This document shows, one piece after another, positions 8,316 to 17,819 of a DNA stretch of 64,000 nucleotides. The stretch spans positions 19,415-83,414 of the forward strand of contig NZ_AKIV01000018.1 in assembly GCF_000282655.1 (NCBI RefSeq), read 5' to 3'. A program made the position numbers and the translations under genes. The stretch is from Polaromonas sp. CF318. GTDB taxonomy: Bacteria > Pseudomonadota > Gammaproteobacteria > Burkholderiales > Burkholderiaceae_C. A model generated the notes under the pieces. The model saw only the letters and a list, made by a program, of their open reading frames with translations. It was not told the DNA's origin and made no database searches. Positions within the stretch are counted from its first letter, which is position 1. Each line of letters begins with the position of its first letter.

Positions 8316-9176
8316 TCAACCCTTGGCCGGATGCTCCTTGACGCGGCTGACCAGCTGCGTCGGGTTCACAAAGCGCAGCGCGATCAGCAGCCACAGCACC
8401 GTGATCGCCATGTAGATCATGGCCATGGCGTCCACCGACTGCCCGGCGCGCACACCCGCGGCGAAGACCGCGTAGTAGAGCGCGACCACCAGGGTCTGGG
8501 TGTCGGGCCCCGCCACCAGGAAAGTCAGCTCGAACATGGCTACCGTGCGCACCAGCACCAGCAGGCCGGCCGCCAGCACGCCGGGCGCCAGCAGCGGCAC
8601 CAGGGTGTAGAGGAACATCTGCCGCGTGTTGGCGCCGAAGACGCGCGCGGCCGATTCGATGTTGGTGTCCACCTGCTCGACGAAGGGCGTCATCACCAGG
8701 ATCACGAACGGCAGGGCCGGGATCATGTTGGCGATGATCACGCCCGGCAAGGTGCCGGCCAGGTGCAGCTGGTACATCACCGTGGCCAGCGGAATGCCGT
8801 AGGTGATGGGCGGCACCATGAGCGGCAGCAGGAACAGCAGCGTGAGCAGCTTCTTGCCGCGAAAGTCCTTGCGCGCCAGCGTGTAGGCCGCCGGCACGCC
8901 GATCAGCAGCGACAAAAAGACCACCGAGAACACCACCACCACGGTGACCACCAGCACATGGCTGAGCTGGAACTCCTTCCAGGCCGACACATACCAGGCC
9001 GTGGTGTAGGCCTCGGGCAGCCAGGTGCCCAGCCAGCGCGTGGCCACCGAGTTGGTGGCGACCGCGAGGATCAGCAGGCCGACGTTGACCAGGAAGAAGG
9101 CGATGAGGCCCCAGACCAGCGCGCGCCAGGCGCGGTCGCGCAGCGGATGGGGATCGTGTTGTGCTGCGGCGCTCAT
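8316..9176 (-). CDS. ABC transporter permease, Fe/polyamine class (second permease)
   Basis: A 286-aa inner-membrane permease with six or more hydrophobic helices and a binding-protein-dependent transport signature loop in the segment beginning SAARVFGANTRQMF (EAA-type loop contacting the ATPase). It is the last gene of the operon and overlaps the upstream permease by four bases (ATGA), indicating translational coupling. Similarity is to the PotC/AfuB-type permeases of the Fe3+/spermidine/putrescine class. The neighbouring glucarate dehydratase homologue suggests the real substrate is an organic or sugar acid rather than a polyamine (inference). Confidence 0.88.
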   Translation of the reverse strand: MSAAAQHDPHPLRDRAWRALVWGLIAFFLVNVGLLILAVATNSVATRWLGTWLPEAYTTAWYVSAWKEFQLSHVLVVTVVVVFSVVFLSLLIGVPAAYTLARKDFRGKKLLTLLFLLPLMVPPITYGIPLATVMYQLHLAGTLPGVIIANMIPALPFVILVMTPFVEQVDTNIESAARVFGANTRQMFLYTLVPLLAPGVLAAGLLVLVRTVAMFELTFLVAGPDTQTLVVALYYAVFAAGVRAGQSVDAMAMIYMAITVLWLLIALRFVNPTQLVSRVKEHPAKG

Positions 9177-10060
9177 CCCTTGCCTCCGGTGACGGGGCCG
9201 CGGTAAAACAGCCGGCGCAGGCCCAGCGCGGCGGCGACGATGGCCAGTTGGGCCAGGCCCATGATCATGGCGACGGCCGAGGCCAGCGAGTAGTCGTACT
9301 GCTCAAAAGCCGCTTCGTAGGCCGCGATGGCGATGACGCGCGTGGTGCCGGCCGGCGAACCCAGCAGCACCGCGGACGGGAAGACCGAAAAGGCCTGCAC
9401 AAAACTCAGGCAGAAGGCCATGACCAGGCCCGGCGTCAGCAGCGGCAGGTAGATGTAGCGAAAACGGTTCCAGCCGTCTGCGCCCAGCGTGGCCGCGGCG
9501 CGCGGCAGCGCCGGGTCTATGCCGGTGATGTAGGACAGGATCAACAGGTAGGCAAACGGGAAACCGGTGATGACCAGCGAAATCAGCACGCCCCAGTAGT
9601 TGTGCGTCAGGCGTATCGAGCCCTCATACAGGTTCAGCCACTGCAACGCCTGCGCCAGCCAGCCGCGCGGGCCGAAGTAGGTCAGCATGCCCTCGGCAAT
9701 CAGCACCGTGCCCAGCGTGAGTGGCACCACCAGCAAGGTGGACAGCAGGCGCTGGTAAGGGCTTTTGACCCGTGTGGCATAGGCGATGGCGAGTGCGAAG
9801 CCGACATTGATCAGCGTGGCCGGCAGCGCCAGCTGCATGGTGTTGCCAATGGTTTTCCACAAGTCCTGCGTCTGGAAGAAGTGGATGTAGTTCTCAAACA
9901 CCCCGCCCTGCGCCGGCTGGAAGGACAGCAGCAGGCCGTAGGCGAAGGGGTAGACAAAAAACATGATCATCACCGCGGCCGCCGGCGCGACCAGCATCAC
10001 GGCCGGGTCCAGCGGCGGTCGCGCGTGGGCAGCCGGCGAAGGCGTGGCGGGTGTGGCCAT
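9173..10060 (-). CDS. ABC transporter permease, Fe/polyamine class (first permease)
   Basis: A 295-aa permease of the PotB/AfuB type. The start (MATPATPSPAAHARP) was selected because it follows the ATPase stop by one base with a GGGGGAG ribosome site inside the end of the ATPase gene; the longer frame adds 46 Cys/Arg-rich residues that do not belong. After a short cytoplasmic lead come about six transmembrane helices. The EAA-type loop is RAAATLGADGWNRF. With the second permease it forms the membrane heterodimer of one importer. Confidence 0.88.
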   Translation of the reverse strand: MATPATPSPAAHARPPLDPAVMLVAPAAAVMIMFFVYPFAYGLLLSFQPAQGGVFENYIHFFQTQDLWKTIGNTMQLALPATLINVGFALAIAYATRVKSPYQRLLSTLLVVPLTLGTVLIAEGMLTYFGPRGWLAQALQWLNLYEGSIRLTHNYWGVLISLVITGFPFAYLLILSYITGIDPALPRAAATLGADGWNRFRYIYLPLLTPGLVMAFCLSFVQAFSVFPSAVLLGSPAGTTRVIAIAAYEAAFEQYDYSLASAVAMIMGLAQLAIVAAALGLRRLFYRGPVTGGKG

Positions 10061-10061
10061 C

Positions 10062-11165
<1,104 letters not shown>

Positions 11166-11189
11166 GTCAAAAACCTTTTGTTCTATCTA

Positions 11190-11214
11190 CTCCCTCTCCC
11201 CCCGGGAGAGGGAG
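11190..11214 (-). promoter_or_regulatory. Intercistronic hairpin between receptor and ATPase genes
   Basis: A perfect 11-bp stem (CTCCCTCTCCC with GGGAGAGGGAG) with a 3-base loop. It lies after the abundant solute-binding protein gene and before the ATPase gene. It lacks a T-tract, so mRNA 3'-end stabilisation with higher receptor than transporter expression is more likely than full termination. The arrangement is common in importer operons; the role here is inference. Confidence 0.55.
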
Positions 11215-11236
11215 CAAGACCCTGCAGGGTCTCGCC

Positions 11237-12409
11237 TTACTTCCCTTTGCCGGAGCCGATCTCCTGGTCCCACTTCTTGAACGCCGCCACCATGGCCTTG
11301 TCATCCAGCGGCTGGGTGTGTGGCTGCTTGGCGATCCAGTCGGCGTATTCGGGGCGGCCGTATTCCTTGATGATGTCCTGGCTCTTTTGCGGCGCCGCGC
11401 TCAGCGGCACGTTTTTCACGGCCGGGCCGGGGTAGAAGTAGCCGGCGTCATAGGTCAGCGCCTGCTGTTCCGGCTTGAGCAAATAAGCCATCAGCTCCAT
11501 CACGGCCGCCTGGCGCGCGGGCGGCAGGCCTTTGGGCACGGCCATGTAGTGAGCGTCGTTGACCCAGGTGAAGCCATTGAGCGCCGCCACCTTGAACTGC
11601 TTGGGCACCACGCCCAGCGCGCGCGGGTTGATGTCCCAGCCGGTCACGGTGACCGTCATGTCGCGCGAACCTTCGCCAAGCTCCTTCATCACGGCGCCGG
11701 TGCCTGTGGGGTAGTACTCGATGCAGCTGTTGAGTTCCTTGAGGTAAGCCCAGGTCTTGTCCCAGCCGGCCAGCGGTTCCTTGGGGTCCTTGTCGCCCAG
11801 CAGGTAGGGCAGGCCCATCAGGAAGGTGCGTCCCGGGCCCGAGTTGGCGGGGCGCGCGTAAATCAGTTTGTTGGGGTTGGCCTTGCACCAGGCCAGCAGT
11901 TCGGCCGGCGTCTTGGGCGGCGCCTTGACCTTGTCGGGGTTGTACTCGAGCAGCGGGCCCGCGGGCATATAGGTCACCATGACGGCCTGGCCGTTGGCCA
12001 GGTCCTGCATCTTGCGGGCGCTGGGCAGGTAGTTGTCCATCAGGTTGGGAAACTTGGCGGCATGCGCGGGCAGCATGGGCTCCCAGAGGTTGAGCGCCAT
12101 GCCGGCGGCCAGCGCGTCGGTGCCGGTCAGCACCAGGTCGATGTCGGTGCGGCCTGCCGCCTGCATGGCGCGGATTTTTCCGGGCAGCTCGGGCGCGGGC
12201 GCCTTGGTGAAGGTGATGCGCGAGACCAGGTTGGGGTTTTTCGCCGCGAAACTTTCCAGCGCCTCCTGCGTGAGCGCCAGGTTGCCGGCCACGTCAACGA
12301 CGTTGAGCGTCACGGGCTGCGCATGGGCCGCGCCCGCGAGCGCTGCCAGGATACCGCCGGCCCGCAGGCCCCCTCCCAGGCGGGACATCAAATGTTTGAA
12401 CTTCGTCAT
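11237..12409 (-). CDS. ABC transporter periplasmic solute-binding protein
   Basis: A 390-aa extracellular solute-binding protein. The start (MTKFKHLM) has a GGAG upstream; the longer frame adds 13 non-signal residues. A Sec signal peptide ends near AAHAQ, leaving a mature receptor of about 365 residues. The mature protein begins PVTLNVVDVAGN and contains GWDINPRALGVVPK and the ligand-domain hinge typical of polyamine/iron-type receptors. It is the receptor for the ATPase and two permeases downstream. Genes upstream in the operon encode a glucarate dehydratase homologue and a Bug receptor, so an acidic sugar ligand is plausible but unproved. Confidence 0.87.
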   Translation of the reverse strand: MTKFKHLMSRLGGGLRAGGILAALAGAAHAQPVTLNVVDVAGNLALTQEALESFAAKNPNLVSRITFTKAPAPELPGKIRAMQAAGRTDIDLVLTGTDALAAGMALNLWEPMLPAHAAKFPNLMDNYLPSARKMQDLANGQAVMVTYMPAGPLLEYNPDKVKAPPKTPAELLAWCKANPNKLIYARPANSGPGRTFLMGLPYLLGDKDPKEPLAGWDKTWAYLKELNSCIEYYPTGTGAVMKELGEGSRDMTVTVTGWDINPRALGVVPKQFKVAALNGFTWVNDAHYMAVPKGLPPARQAAVMELMAYLLKPEQQALTYDAGYFYPGPAVKNVPLSAAPQKSQDIIKEYGRPEYADWIAKQPHTQPLDDKAMVAAFKKWDQEIGSGKGK

Positions 12410-12466
12410 GGTCTTGTCTCCTTCGTTGTTGCTGTGGACTGAAAACACGAGGCTCGTGGCGGCCTC

Positions 12467-13747
12467 TTAAAAACGCGGGCTGGTGCCGGAAAACCCCGGC
12501 TGGTACTTGCGCATCTGCGCCAGGTCGTTGCGATTGCGTATGCCGCAATCGAGGTACTGCTGGTGCAGTTCGACCAGTTTGGCCGGGTCGAGTTCCACGC
12601 CCAGGCCCGGGGCTGTCGGCACCCTGACAGCGCCCTGCTCAAATTGGATGCGGCCGCCCTTGATGACTTCTTCCTCCTGCCACGGATAGTGCGTGTCGCA
12701 GGCATAGGTCAGGTTGGGAATGGCGGCCGCCGCATGCGTCATGGCCATCAGGCTGATGCCCAGGTGCGAGTTCGAGTGCATGGACATGCCCATGCCGAAG
12801 ACCTCGCACATGCGGGCCAGCGAGGCCGTGGCGCGCAGGCCGCCCCAGTAGTGGTGGTCCGACAGGAGGATCTTCACCGCGCCCAGCGAAGCATTGCGGC
12901 GGAATTCGTCCATGGTGGTGACCACCATATTGGTGGCCAGCGGGCTGCGGCAATGTTTGCCGAGTTCAGCCATGCCTTCCAGGCCCGGGGTCGGGTCTTC
13001 GTAGTATTCGAGCAGTTCGTCAAGCTCGGGCGCGGCGTCTATGCTCGTCTGCAGCGACCAGTTGGCGTTCGGGTCCAGGCGCAGCGGATGCGTCGGGAAG
13101 GCTTTGCGCAAGGCCTTGATGCCGGCAATCTCCTCAGCCGGCGTGAACACGCCGCCCTTGAGCTTGATGCTTTTAAAACCGTACTGGCCCACCATGGCCT
13201 GGGCCTGCTTCACCAGTTGCTCCGGCGTCAGCGCCTCGCCCCAGGCGTCGGGCGCATAGGGCTTCTCCACGTGCTCGGCATATTTGTAGAACAGGTAGGC
13301 GCTGTAGGGCACGGTATCGCGCACCGCGCCGCCCAGCAGGTCGCAGATCGGCAGCTTCAGCAGCTGGCCCTGCAGGTCCAGCATCGCGACTTCGAGCGCG
13401 CTGATCACCTTCTCGGCATTCTTGGCGGTGTGCGAGCCCGGGGCGAGCTCAAACTGCACACCACCGCCCTGCCCCGGCTTGATGCTGGCGCGCACGCGCT
13501 GCTCCATCAGGTTGAGGTCAAAAGGCGACAGGCCCACGGCCAGCGCGCGCGCCTGCTCCAGCGCCAGCAGCATGGGCGCATCGCCATAGGTTTCGGCAAT
13601 GCCGAGGCGGCCGTCGGAGGTTTCCAGTTCAATGATGCTGCGCAGGGCCCAGGGTTCGTGGATGCCGCTGGCGTTGAGCAGCGGCCCGTCGCGAAAGGCG
13701 ATGGGCGTGACGCGGGCGTGCGTGATGCGGATGTCTTTGTTTCTCAT
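12467..13747 (-). CDS. Glucarate dehydratase family protein (enolase superfamily)
   Basis: A 426-aa enolase-superfamily enzyme of the glucarate dehydratase type, which dehydrates D-glucarate (or an epimer) to 5-keto-4-deoxyglucarate. Catalytic elements can be read in order: the KxK motif in SIKLKGG, metal ligands D in LRLDPNANW, E in YYEDP and N in ATNM, then Asp in LLSDHHYWGG and His in MSMHSNSHLG for the His-Asp dyad. Length is close to the usual 440-450. It starts three bases after the Bug receptor stop, so the two are coupled, and lies 57 nt upstream of the ABC receptor. Exact substrate specificity cannot be settled from sequence. Confidence 0.85.
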   Translation of the reverse strand: MRNKDIRITHARVTPIAFRDGPLLNASGIHEPWALRSIIELETSDGRLGIAETYGDAPMLLALEQARALAVGLSPFDLNLMEQRVRASIKPGQGGGVQFELAPGSHTAKNAEKVISALEVAMLDLQGQLLKLPICDLLGGAVRDTVPYSAYLFYKYAEHVEKPYAPDAWGEALTPEQLVKQAQAMVGQYGFKSIKLKGGVFTPAEEIAGIKALRKAFPTHPLRLDPNANWSLQTSIDAAPELDELLEYYEDPTPGLEGMAELGKHCRSPLATNMVVTTMDEFRRNASLGAVKILLSDHHYWGGLRATASLARMCEVFGMGMSMHSNSHLGISLMAMTHAAAAIPNLTYACDTHYPWQEEEVIKGGRIQFEQGAVRVPTAPGLGVELDPAKLVELHQQYLDCGIRNRNDLAQMRKYQPGFSGTSPRF

Positions 13748-13750
13748 GTG

Positions 13751-14764
13751 TCAGCTTGCCGTGGCTCCGGATTTCTTGACCAGTTCGGCCCAGCGCGCGA
13801 TTTCGCTCTTCATGTGGGCGGCCAGCTCGTCGGGCGAGCTTGCGACGATTTCCATGCCCAGCTGGTCGTGCAGCTTGGCGACCACGTCGGGTGTCTTCAG
13901 GATTTTGGTGATCTCGGCGTTGAGGCGCTGCACGATGGGCCGCGGCGTGCCCTTGGGCGCATAGACCGCCTGCCAGGAGGACATCTCGAACTTCGCGATG
14001 CCCGACTCCATCATGGTGGGCAACTCGGGCGCCAGCGCGATGCGTTTGGCCGTGGTGACGGCCAGCAGCTTGAGCTTGCCGGCCTGCACGAGCGAGACGG
14101 CGGCCGTCATCTGGTCGAACATGAAGGGCACCTGGCCGGCCACCACATCCATCATCGCGGGCGGCGTGCCCTTGTAGGCCACGTGCGAGAGCGGCACGCC
14201 TATCAGCTCGGCGAACATCTCGCCGGCCAGGTGGGTGGAGGTGCCCGCGCCCGAGGAGGCGAAGTAGCGCTTGCTCGGGTCGCGCTTGAGCAGCGCCACC
14301 AGGTCGGCCACCGAGTTCAGCCCCAGCGCCGGGTTGACGATGAGCACATTGGGCAGCATGGCCACCAGCGAGACCGGCTCGAAATCCTTCACCGGGTCGT
14401 AAGGCAGGTTTTTATAGAGGCTGGCATTGATGGCGTGGGTGCTGATGGTGCCGCCCAGCAGCGTGTAGCCGTCGGCCTTGGCCTTGGCGACATAGCCCGC
14501 GCCCACGGCACCGGCCGCGCCGGGTTTGTTGTCGACCACCACCGGCTGGCCCAGGCTGTCCGAGAGTTTTTGCGACAGGGTGCGGCCTATGACGTCGGTG
14601 GAACCGCCCGGCGTGAAAGGCACGACATAAGAAATCGGCTTGGTGGGCCAGCCCGGCGTGGCGATGTCGGCGGCCAGCGCGCGCAACGGCGAGGCGGAAA
14701 GTGCCGTAAGGCCCAGGCCGCCGAGGTTGCCCAGCGCCTTGCGGCGCGTGAAGTGAGTGCTCAT
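13751..14764 (-). CDS. Bug/TctC family periplasmic receptor (operon head)
   Basis: A 337-aa tripartite tricarboxylate transporter substrate-binding protein (Bug family). The N-terminus has a Tat-like TRRKALGNLG motif and a signal sequence ending near ALA. Typical family motifs are PISYVVPFTPGGSTDVIGR, VVVDNKPGAAG and the APKGTPRPIVQRLN segment. It is the first gene of the LacI-controlled operon and sits without tctAB partners, which is common for Bug proteins in Burkholderiales. Ligands are usually carboxylates, which fits the adjoining glucarate dehydratase homologue. Confidence 0.88.
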   Translation of the reverse strand: MSTHFTRRKALGNLGGLGLTALSASPLRALAADIATPGWPTKPISYVVPFTPGGSTDVIGRTLSQKLSDSLGQPVVVDNKPGAAGAVGAGYVAKAKADGYTLLGGTISTHAINASLYKNLPYDPVKDFEPVSLVAMLPNVLIVNPALGLNSVADLVALLKRDPSKRYFASSGAGTSTHLAGEMFAELIGVPLSHVAYKGTPPAMMDVVAGQVPFMFDQMTAAVSLVQAGKLKLLAVTTAKRIALAPELPTMMESGIAKFEMSSWQAVYAPKGTPRPIVQRLNAEITKILKTPDVVAKLHDQLGMEIVASSPDELAAHMKSEIARWAELVKKSGATAS

Positions 14765-14814
14765 CCTGATGTCTCCTGGTATTTATGCTTCGATCGCGCC
14801 CTTGATTGTCATTA

Positions 14815-14828
14815 TGTTAGCGCTAACA
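14815..14828. promoter_or_regulatory. LacI/GntR-type operator, perfect palindrome
   Basis: TGTTAGCGCTAACA is a perfect 14-bp palindrome with the central CG expected of LacI-family operators. It sits 51 nt upstream of the Bug receptor start and 38 nt beyond the end of the regulator gene. It should control the tctC-like, glucarate dehydratase and ABC importer operon. Confidence 0.8.
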
Positions 14829-14865
14829 AATCAGGATGTTAAAGAGCAAAACCAGGCCCGTCAAG

Positions 14866-15909
14866 TCAGGCGCTGGCTCTTTCGACTATGGAAAACCCGA
14901 GGTCCCTGACCTTGGGGCCGGGGTCCAGGCCCTCGACGCGGTCCAGGATGAAACGCGCGGCCTGCCGGCCTATGGAGGTGCCGTCTATGCGCACCGTGCT
15001 GAGCGCCGGGTGGGTGTGGGCCGCAAACGGCATGTCGCCAAAACCCATGACCGCCACGTCGCCCGGAACACTCATGCCCATGGCCTGCATTTCGGTGATC
15101 ACGCCCTGCGCGATCACGTCCGAGCCGCAGAACACCACGTCGGTTTCGGGATGCTCGGCCCACAGCTGCGCAAAGCCGGATCGGCCGTTGGCCAGCGAGG
15201 AAGGCGCCGGCACCATGCAGGCCGGGATCGCGGCCACGCCCAGGGCCGCGAAGCGCTGCTCGAAACCCGAGCGCCGCAGCATGGCGCGCTGGTCGTCGGC
15301 GGTGATCAGCGCCGGCCTGCGATAGCCCTTGCGATAGAGGTAGTCGGCCACCTCGGCGCCGGCTTTTTCCTGGGAAAAGCCCACGATCATGTCGATGGGC
15401 GTGGGCGTGATGTCCCAGGTCTCGACGATGGGAATGCCCGAGGCCAGCAGGCGCTTGCGCCCTTCGGGTGAATGCATGATGCCGGTCAGCACGATGCCGT
15501 CGGGCCGCCGGCCGACGATGGCGTCGATCAGCGCGTCCTCGCGCGCGCCGCTGTAGCCGCTTTGCCCCAGGATCAGCTGGCAGCCGGCCTCGGCCAGCGC
15601 GTCGGTCAGCGCCTGTATGGTTTCCAGGAACACCGGGCCGGCGATGGTGGGCACCAGGGCCGCCACCAGCCGGCTGCGGTTGGAGGCCAGGCCGCCGGCC
15701 ACCAGGTTGGGCACATAGCCGCTGCGCGCAATCGCACTGCGCACGCGCTCCAGGGTTTCGGGCGACACCGCCGCCGGCGTATTGAGCGCGCGCGACACCG
15801 TGATGGCCGACACGCCGGCCAGGCTGGCCACGTCGCTCAGGGTGATGCCGCCGGTTCCGGGGCGCGGGGCGCGCTTGGCCTTGCGCAGCGTCTCAGAGGG
15901 TGATTTCAT
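14866..15909 (-). CDS. LacI family transcriptional regulator, GntR(gluconate)-like
   Basis: A 347-aa LacI-family repressor. The helix-turn-helix is TLSDVASLAGVSAITVSRAL with the hinge helix following at VPNLVAGGLASNRS. The remaining 280 residues form the periplasmic-binding-protein-like effector domain, with VGFSQEKAGAEVADYL resembling gluconate repressor GntR. A perfect TGTTA/TAACA palindrome lies between its stop and the operon it precedes, and a near copy lies 8 nt upstream of its own ATG, pointing to autoregulation. The effector is probably a sugar acid (inference from homology and neighbours). Confidence 0.9.
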   Translation of the reverse strand: MKSPSETLRKAKRAPRPGTGGITLSDVASLAGVSAITVSRALNTPAAVSPETLERVRSAIARSGYVPNLVAGGLASNRSRLVAALVPTIAGPVFLETIQALTDALAEAGCQLILGQSGYSGAREDALIDAIVGRRPDGIVLTGIMHSPEGRKRLLASGIPIVETWDITPTPIDMIVGFSQEKAGAEVADYLYRKGYRRPALITADDQRAMLRRSGFEQRFAALGVAAIPACMVPAPSSLANGRSGFAQLWAEHPETDVVFCGSDVIAQGVITEMQAMGMSVPGDVAVMGFGDMPFAAHTHPALSTVRIDGTSIGRQAARFILDRVEGLDPGPKVRDLGFSIVERASA

Positions 15910-15916
15910 GCCCGGA

Positions 15917-15930
15917 TGTTAACGCTAACT
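15917..15930. promoter_or_regulatory. Second LacI-type operator at the regulator's own start
   Basis: TGTTAACGCTAACT matches the 14-bp operator at 14815-14828 at 12 of 14 positions and retains the central CG. It ends 21 nt upstream of the regulator's start codon, so repressor binding would autoregulate the gene. Confidence 0.65.
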
Positions 15931-15945
15931 TGAAGGGGATCGCGC

Positions 15946-16314
15946 TCAGTCCAGGCCGAACTGTTGCCGGAAGGCCTCGCAAAAGCCGGCGTTGCCGCTC
16001 AGCGTCAAGGTCAGCGTGTGCCGGGCCTTGCCGGGCAGGCCGGGCTGCACCGCCAGGCGCCCCGCCGCCTCGTCGTACAGCAGCGCCTCGGGCGCGGTCA
16101 GCTCGCGCATGCCGTGCAGGTTGTAGTCCCAGTCAAAGCCTTCCTCGAGCGGGCCGCGCCGGCCGGGGAATTCCGCATGGGCCCAGGCCAGCACCCGCAC
16201 AACTTCGGCATGGACAGCTGGCACCTGCTCGGGCCAGGTGGAGGCCATGGCCTCCAACACGCCCGTGCCGTCGCTGCCTTCCGCGCAATCGAAGTGAAGG
16301 TAATCCAGGCTCAA
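15946..16314 (-). CDS. Hypothetical protein downstream of SDR
   Basis: A 122-aa soluble protein without signal peptide or membrane helix; no family recognised. The first codon is TTG. It lies 24 nt downstream of the SDR gene on the same strand, so probably belongs to its operon. The sequence is acidic at the N-terminus, with a DWDYNLHGM segment in the middle and a C-terminal stretch rich in Thr/Leu. The codon pattern matches the neighbours, supporting a real gene. Confidence 0.6.
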   Translation of the reverse strand: MSLDYLHFDCAEGSDGTGVLEAMASTWPEQVPAVHAEVVRVLAWAHAEFPGRRGPLEEGFDWDYNLHGMRELTAPEALLYDEAAGRLAVQPGLPGKARHTLTLTLSGNAGFCEAFRQQFGLD

Positions 16315-16338
16315 AACGCAAAACTCAGTAGGTACCCG

Positions 16339-17133
16339 TCAGTAAGTGCCCGGATAGGCCCCGCCGTCGGCCAGCACGTTCTGCCCCGTCATGTAGGCGG
16401 CATGTGTGCTGCACAGGAAGGCGCAGATGCCGCCGAACTCCTCGGGCGTGCCGAAGCGCTGGGCCGGGATGTTCTTGCGGCGCGCGTCCATGACGGCTTC
16501 CAGCGGCTGGCCGCTTTTTTGCGCGGCGCCGCTCATGGTGCCGCGCAGGCGGTCGGTGTCGAAAGCGCCGGGCAGCAGGTTGTTGATGGTCACGCCCTGC
16601 GCCGCGAGCTTGCTGCGCGCCACGCCGGCCACAAAACCCGTCAGGCCGCTGCGCGCGCCGTTGGACAACCCCAAAACGTCGATGGGCGACTTGACCGAAC
16701 TGGAGGTGATGTTGACGATGCGGCCGAAGCCACGCGCCGCCATGCCGTCGACCGTGGCCTTGATGAGCTCGATGGGGGTCAGCATGTTGGCGTCCACCGC
16801 CTTGATCCAGGCGTCCCGGTCCCAGTCGCGGAAGTCGCCGGGCGGCGGGCCGCCGGCATTGGTCACCACGATGTCGAAATCCTTGCGCACGGCGAACACG
16901 GCGGCGCGGCCTTGCACGGTGGTGATATCGGCCGCCACGTATTGAACATGGGTGCCGGCGGGCCTAGCCTTGTCCGCCGTGAGTTTTTCAGCGGCGGCCT
17001 TCAGCGTGTCCTCGCCGCGCGCCACGATCAGCACATGCACGCCTTCGCGCACCAGCGCCTGTGCGCAGCCCAGGCCCAGACCCTTGCTGGCGCCGCACAC
17101 CAGCGCCCATTTGCCTGCAATACCTAAATCCAT
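16339..17133 (-). CDS. SDR family oxidoreductase with altered catalytic residues
   Basis: A 264-aa short-chain dehydrogenase/reductase. Cofactor binding is intact (GASKGLGLG at 14-22, D69, TNAGG at 91-95), and the active-site Asn (N116) and Ser (S144/S145) are present. The usual YxxxK is replaced: aligned on NITSSSVKSP and the following helix, Ser157 stands for Tyr and Arg161 for Lys (SNGAR). A divergent BKR-like SDR subgroup lacking the canonical tetrad is known, and this looks like a member. It may therefore bind NAD(P) but not do classic ketone reduction. The divergent gene upstream starts only 37 nt away. Confidence 0.85.
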   Translation of the reverse strand: MDLGIAGKWALVCGASKGLGLGCAQALVREGVHVLIVARGEDTLKAAAEKLTADKARPAGTHVQYVAADITTVQGRAAVFAVRKDFDIVVTNAGGPPPGDFRDWDRDAWIKAVDANMLTPIELIKATVDGMAARGFGRIVNITSSSVKSPIDVLGLSNGARSGLTGFVAGVARSKLAAQGVTINNLLPGAFDTDRLRGTMSGAAQKSGQPLEAVMDARRKNIPAQRFGTPEEFGGICAFLCSTHAAYMTGQNVLADGGAYPGTY

Positions 17134-17170
17134 AATAATTCCTCATTACAACCACGGGGGAGAGCGGCTC

Positions 17171-17785
17171 ATGATACTGAGTAAATACAAAATACAGGCG
17201 GGGATGGTTATCGCTCCCCTGCTCACATCGCTGCTGGTTTTCAGTGCTCCGGCACAGGCCCAGCCCCAGGGCGAGGCAGTGATCATCAAGCGCGAGTCGC
17301 AATTGCGCGACGCCCCCGGCGACTCGGCCCGCAGCCTCGCGCCGCTGCCGGTCCAGACCTCGGTCACACGGCTCAGCGAACGCCAGGGCGCCTGGATCAA
17401 GGTGCGCATGGCCGACGGCACCAGCGGCTGGGTCCACATGTTCGACATCACCTCGGCCAGCGCCCCCTCGGGCGGCGCCGCGGGCGGCGCGCTGCGCAGC
17501 CTCTCGAGCTTTTTCAACAAGGGCAGCGCACAAGCACCTTCCAGCACGGTGTCCACCTCCACCGTCGGCATACGCGGCCTGGGCGCCGAAGACCTGGCCA
17601 ATGCGCAGCCCAACCTCGCGGCCGTGGCGCAGGCCGACGCCAACCGCGTGAATGCCGCGCAGGCCCGGCAGTTCGCCGGCAGCGCCTCGCTCAGCAGCCG
17701 CCAGGTCGACCCCCTGCCCACGCCGGCCCCACCGGCACCGGCCACCTCGCCCGGCGGCGCCGCACCCGAACAGTACGGCAAGTAA
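17171..17785 (+). CDS. Secreted SH3-domain protein
   Basis: A 204-aa exported protein. The start (MILSKYKIQ) has GGAGAG upstream, and a Sec signal peptide ends near APAQAQ. Residues about 35-95 form a bacterial SH3 domain (RESQLRDAPGDSARSLAPL through GTSGWVHMF), usually a cell-wall or envelope binding module. The C-terminal half is Ala/Gly/Pro-rich and low complexity. It is followed 34 nt later by the M48 peptidase gene, and the two probably form an operon with a joint role in envelope quality control. Confidence 0.8.
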   Translation: MILSKYKIQAGMVIAPLLTSLLVFSAPAQAQPQGEAVIIKRESQLRDAPGDSARSLAPLPVQTSVTRLSERQGAWIKVRMADGTSGWVHMFDITSASAPSGGAAGGALRSLSSFFNKGSAQAPSSTVSTSTVGIRGLGAEDLANAQPNLAAVAQADANRVNAAQARQFAGSASLSSRQVDPLPTPAPPAPATSPGGAAPEQYGK

Positions 17786-17819
17786 AACAAAAAACACACA
17801 AGAGACAAAAGGCATCGCC

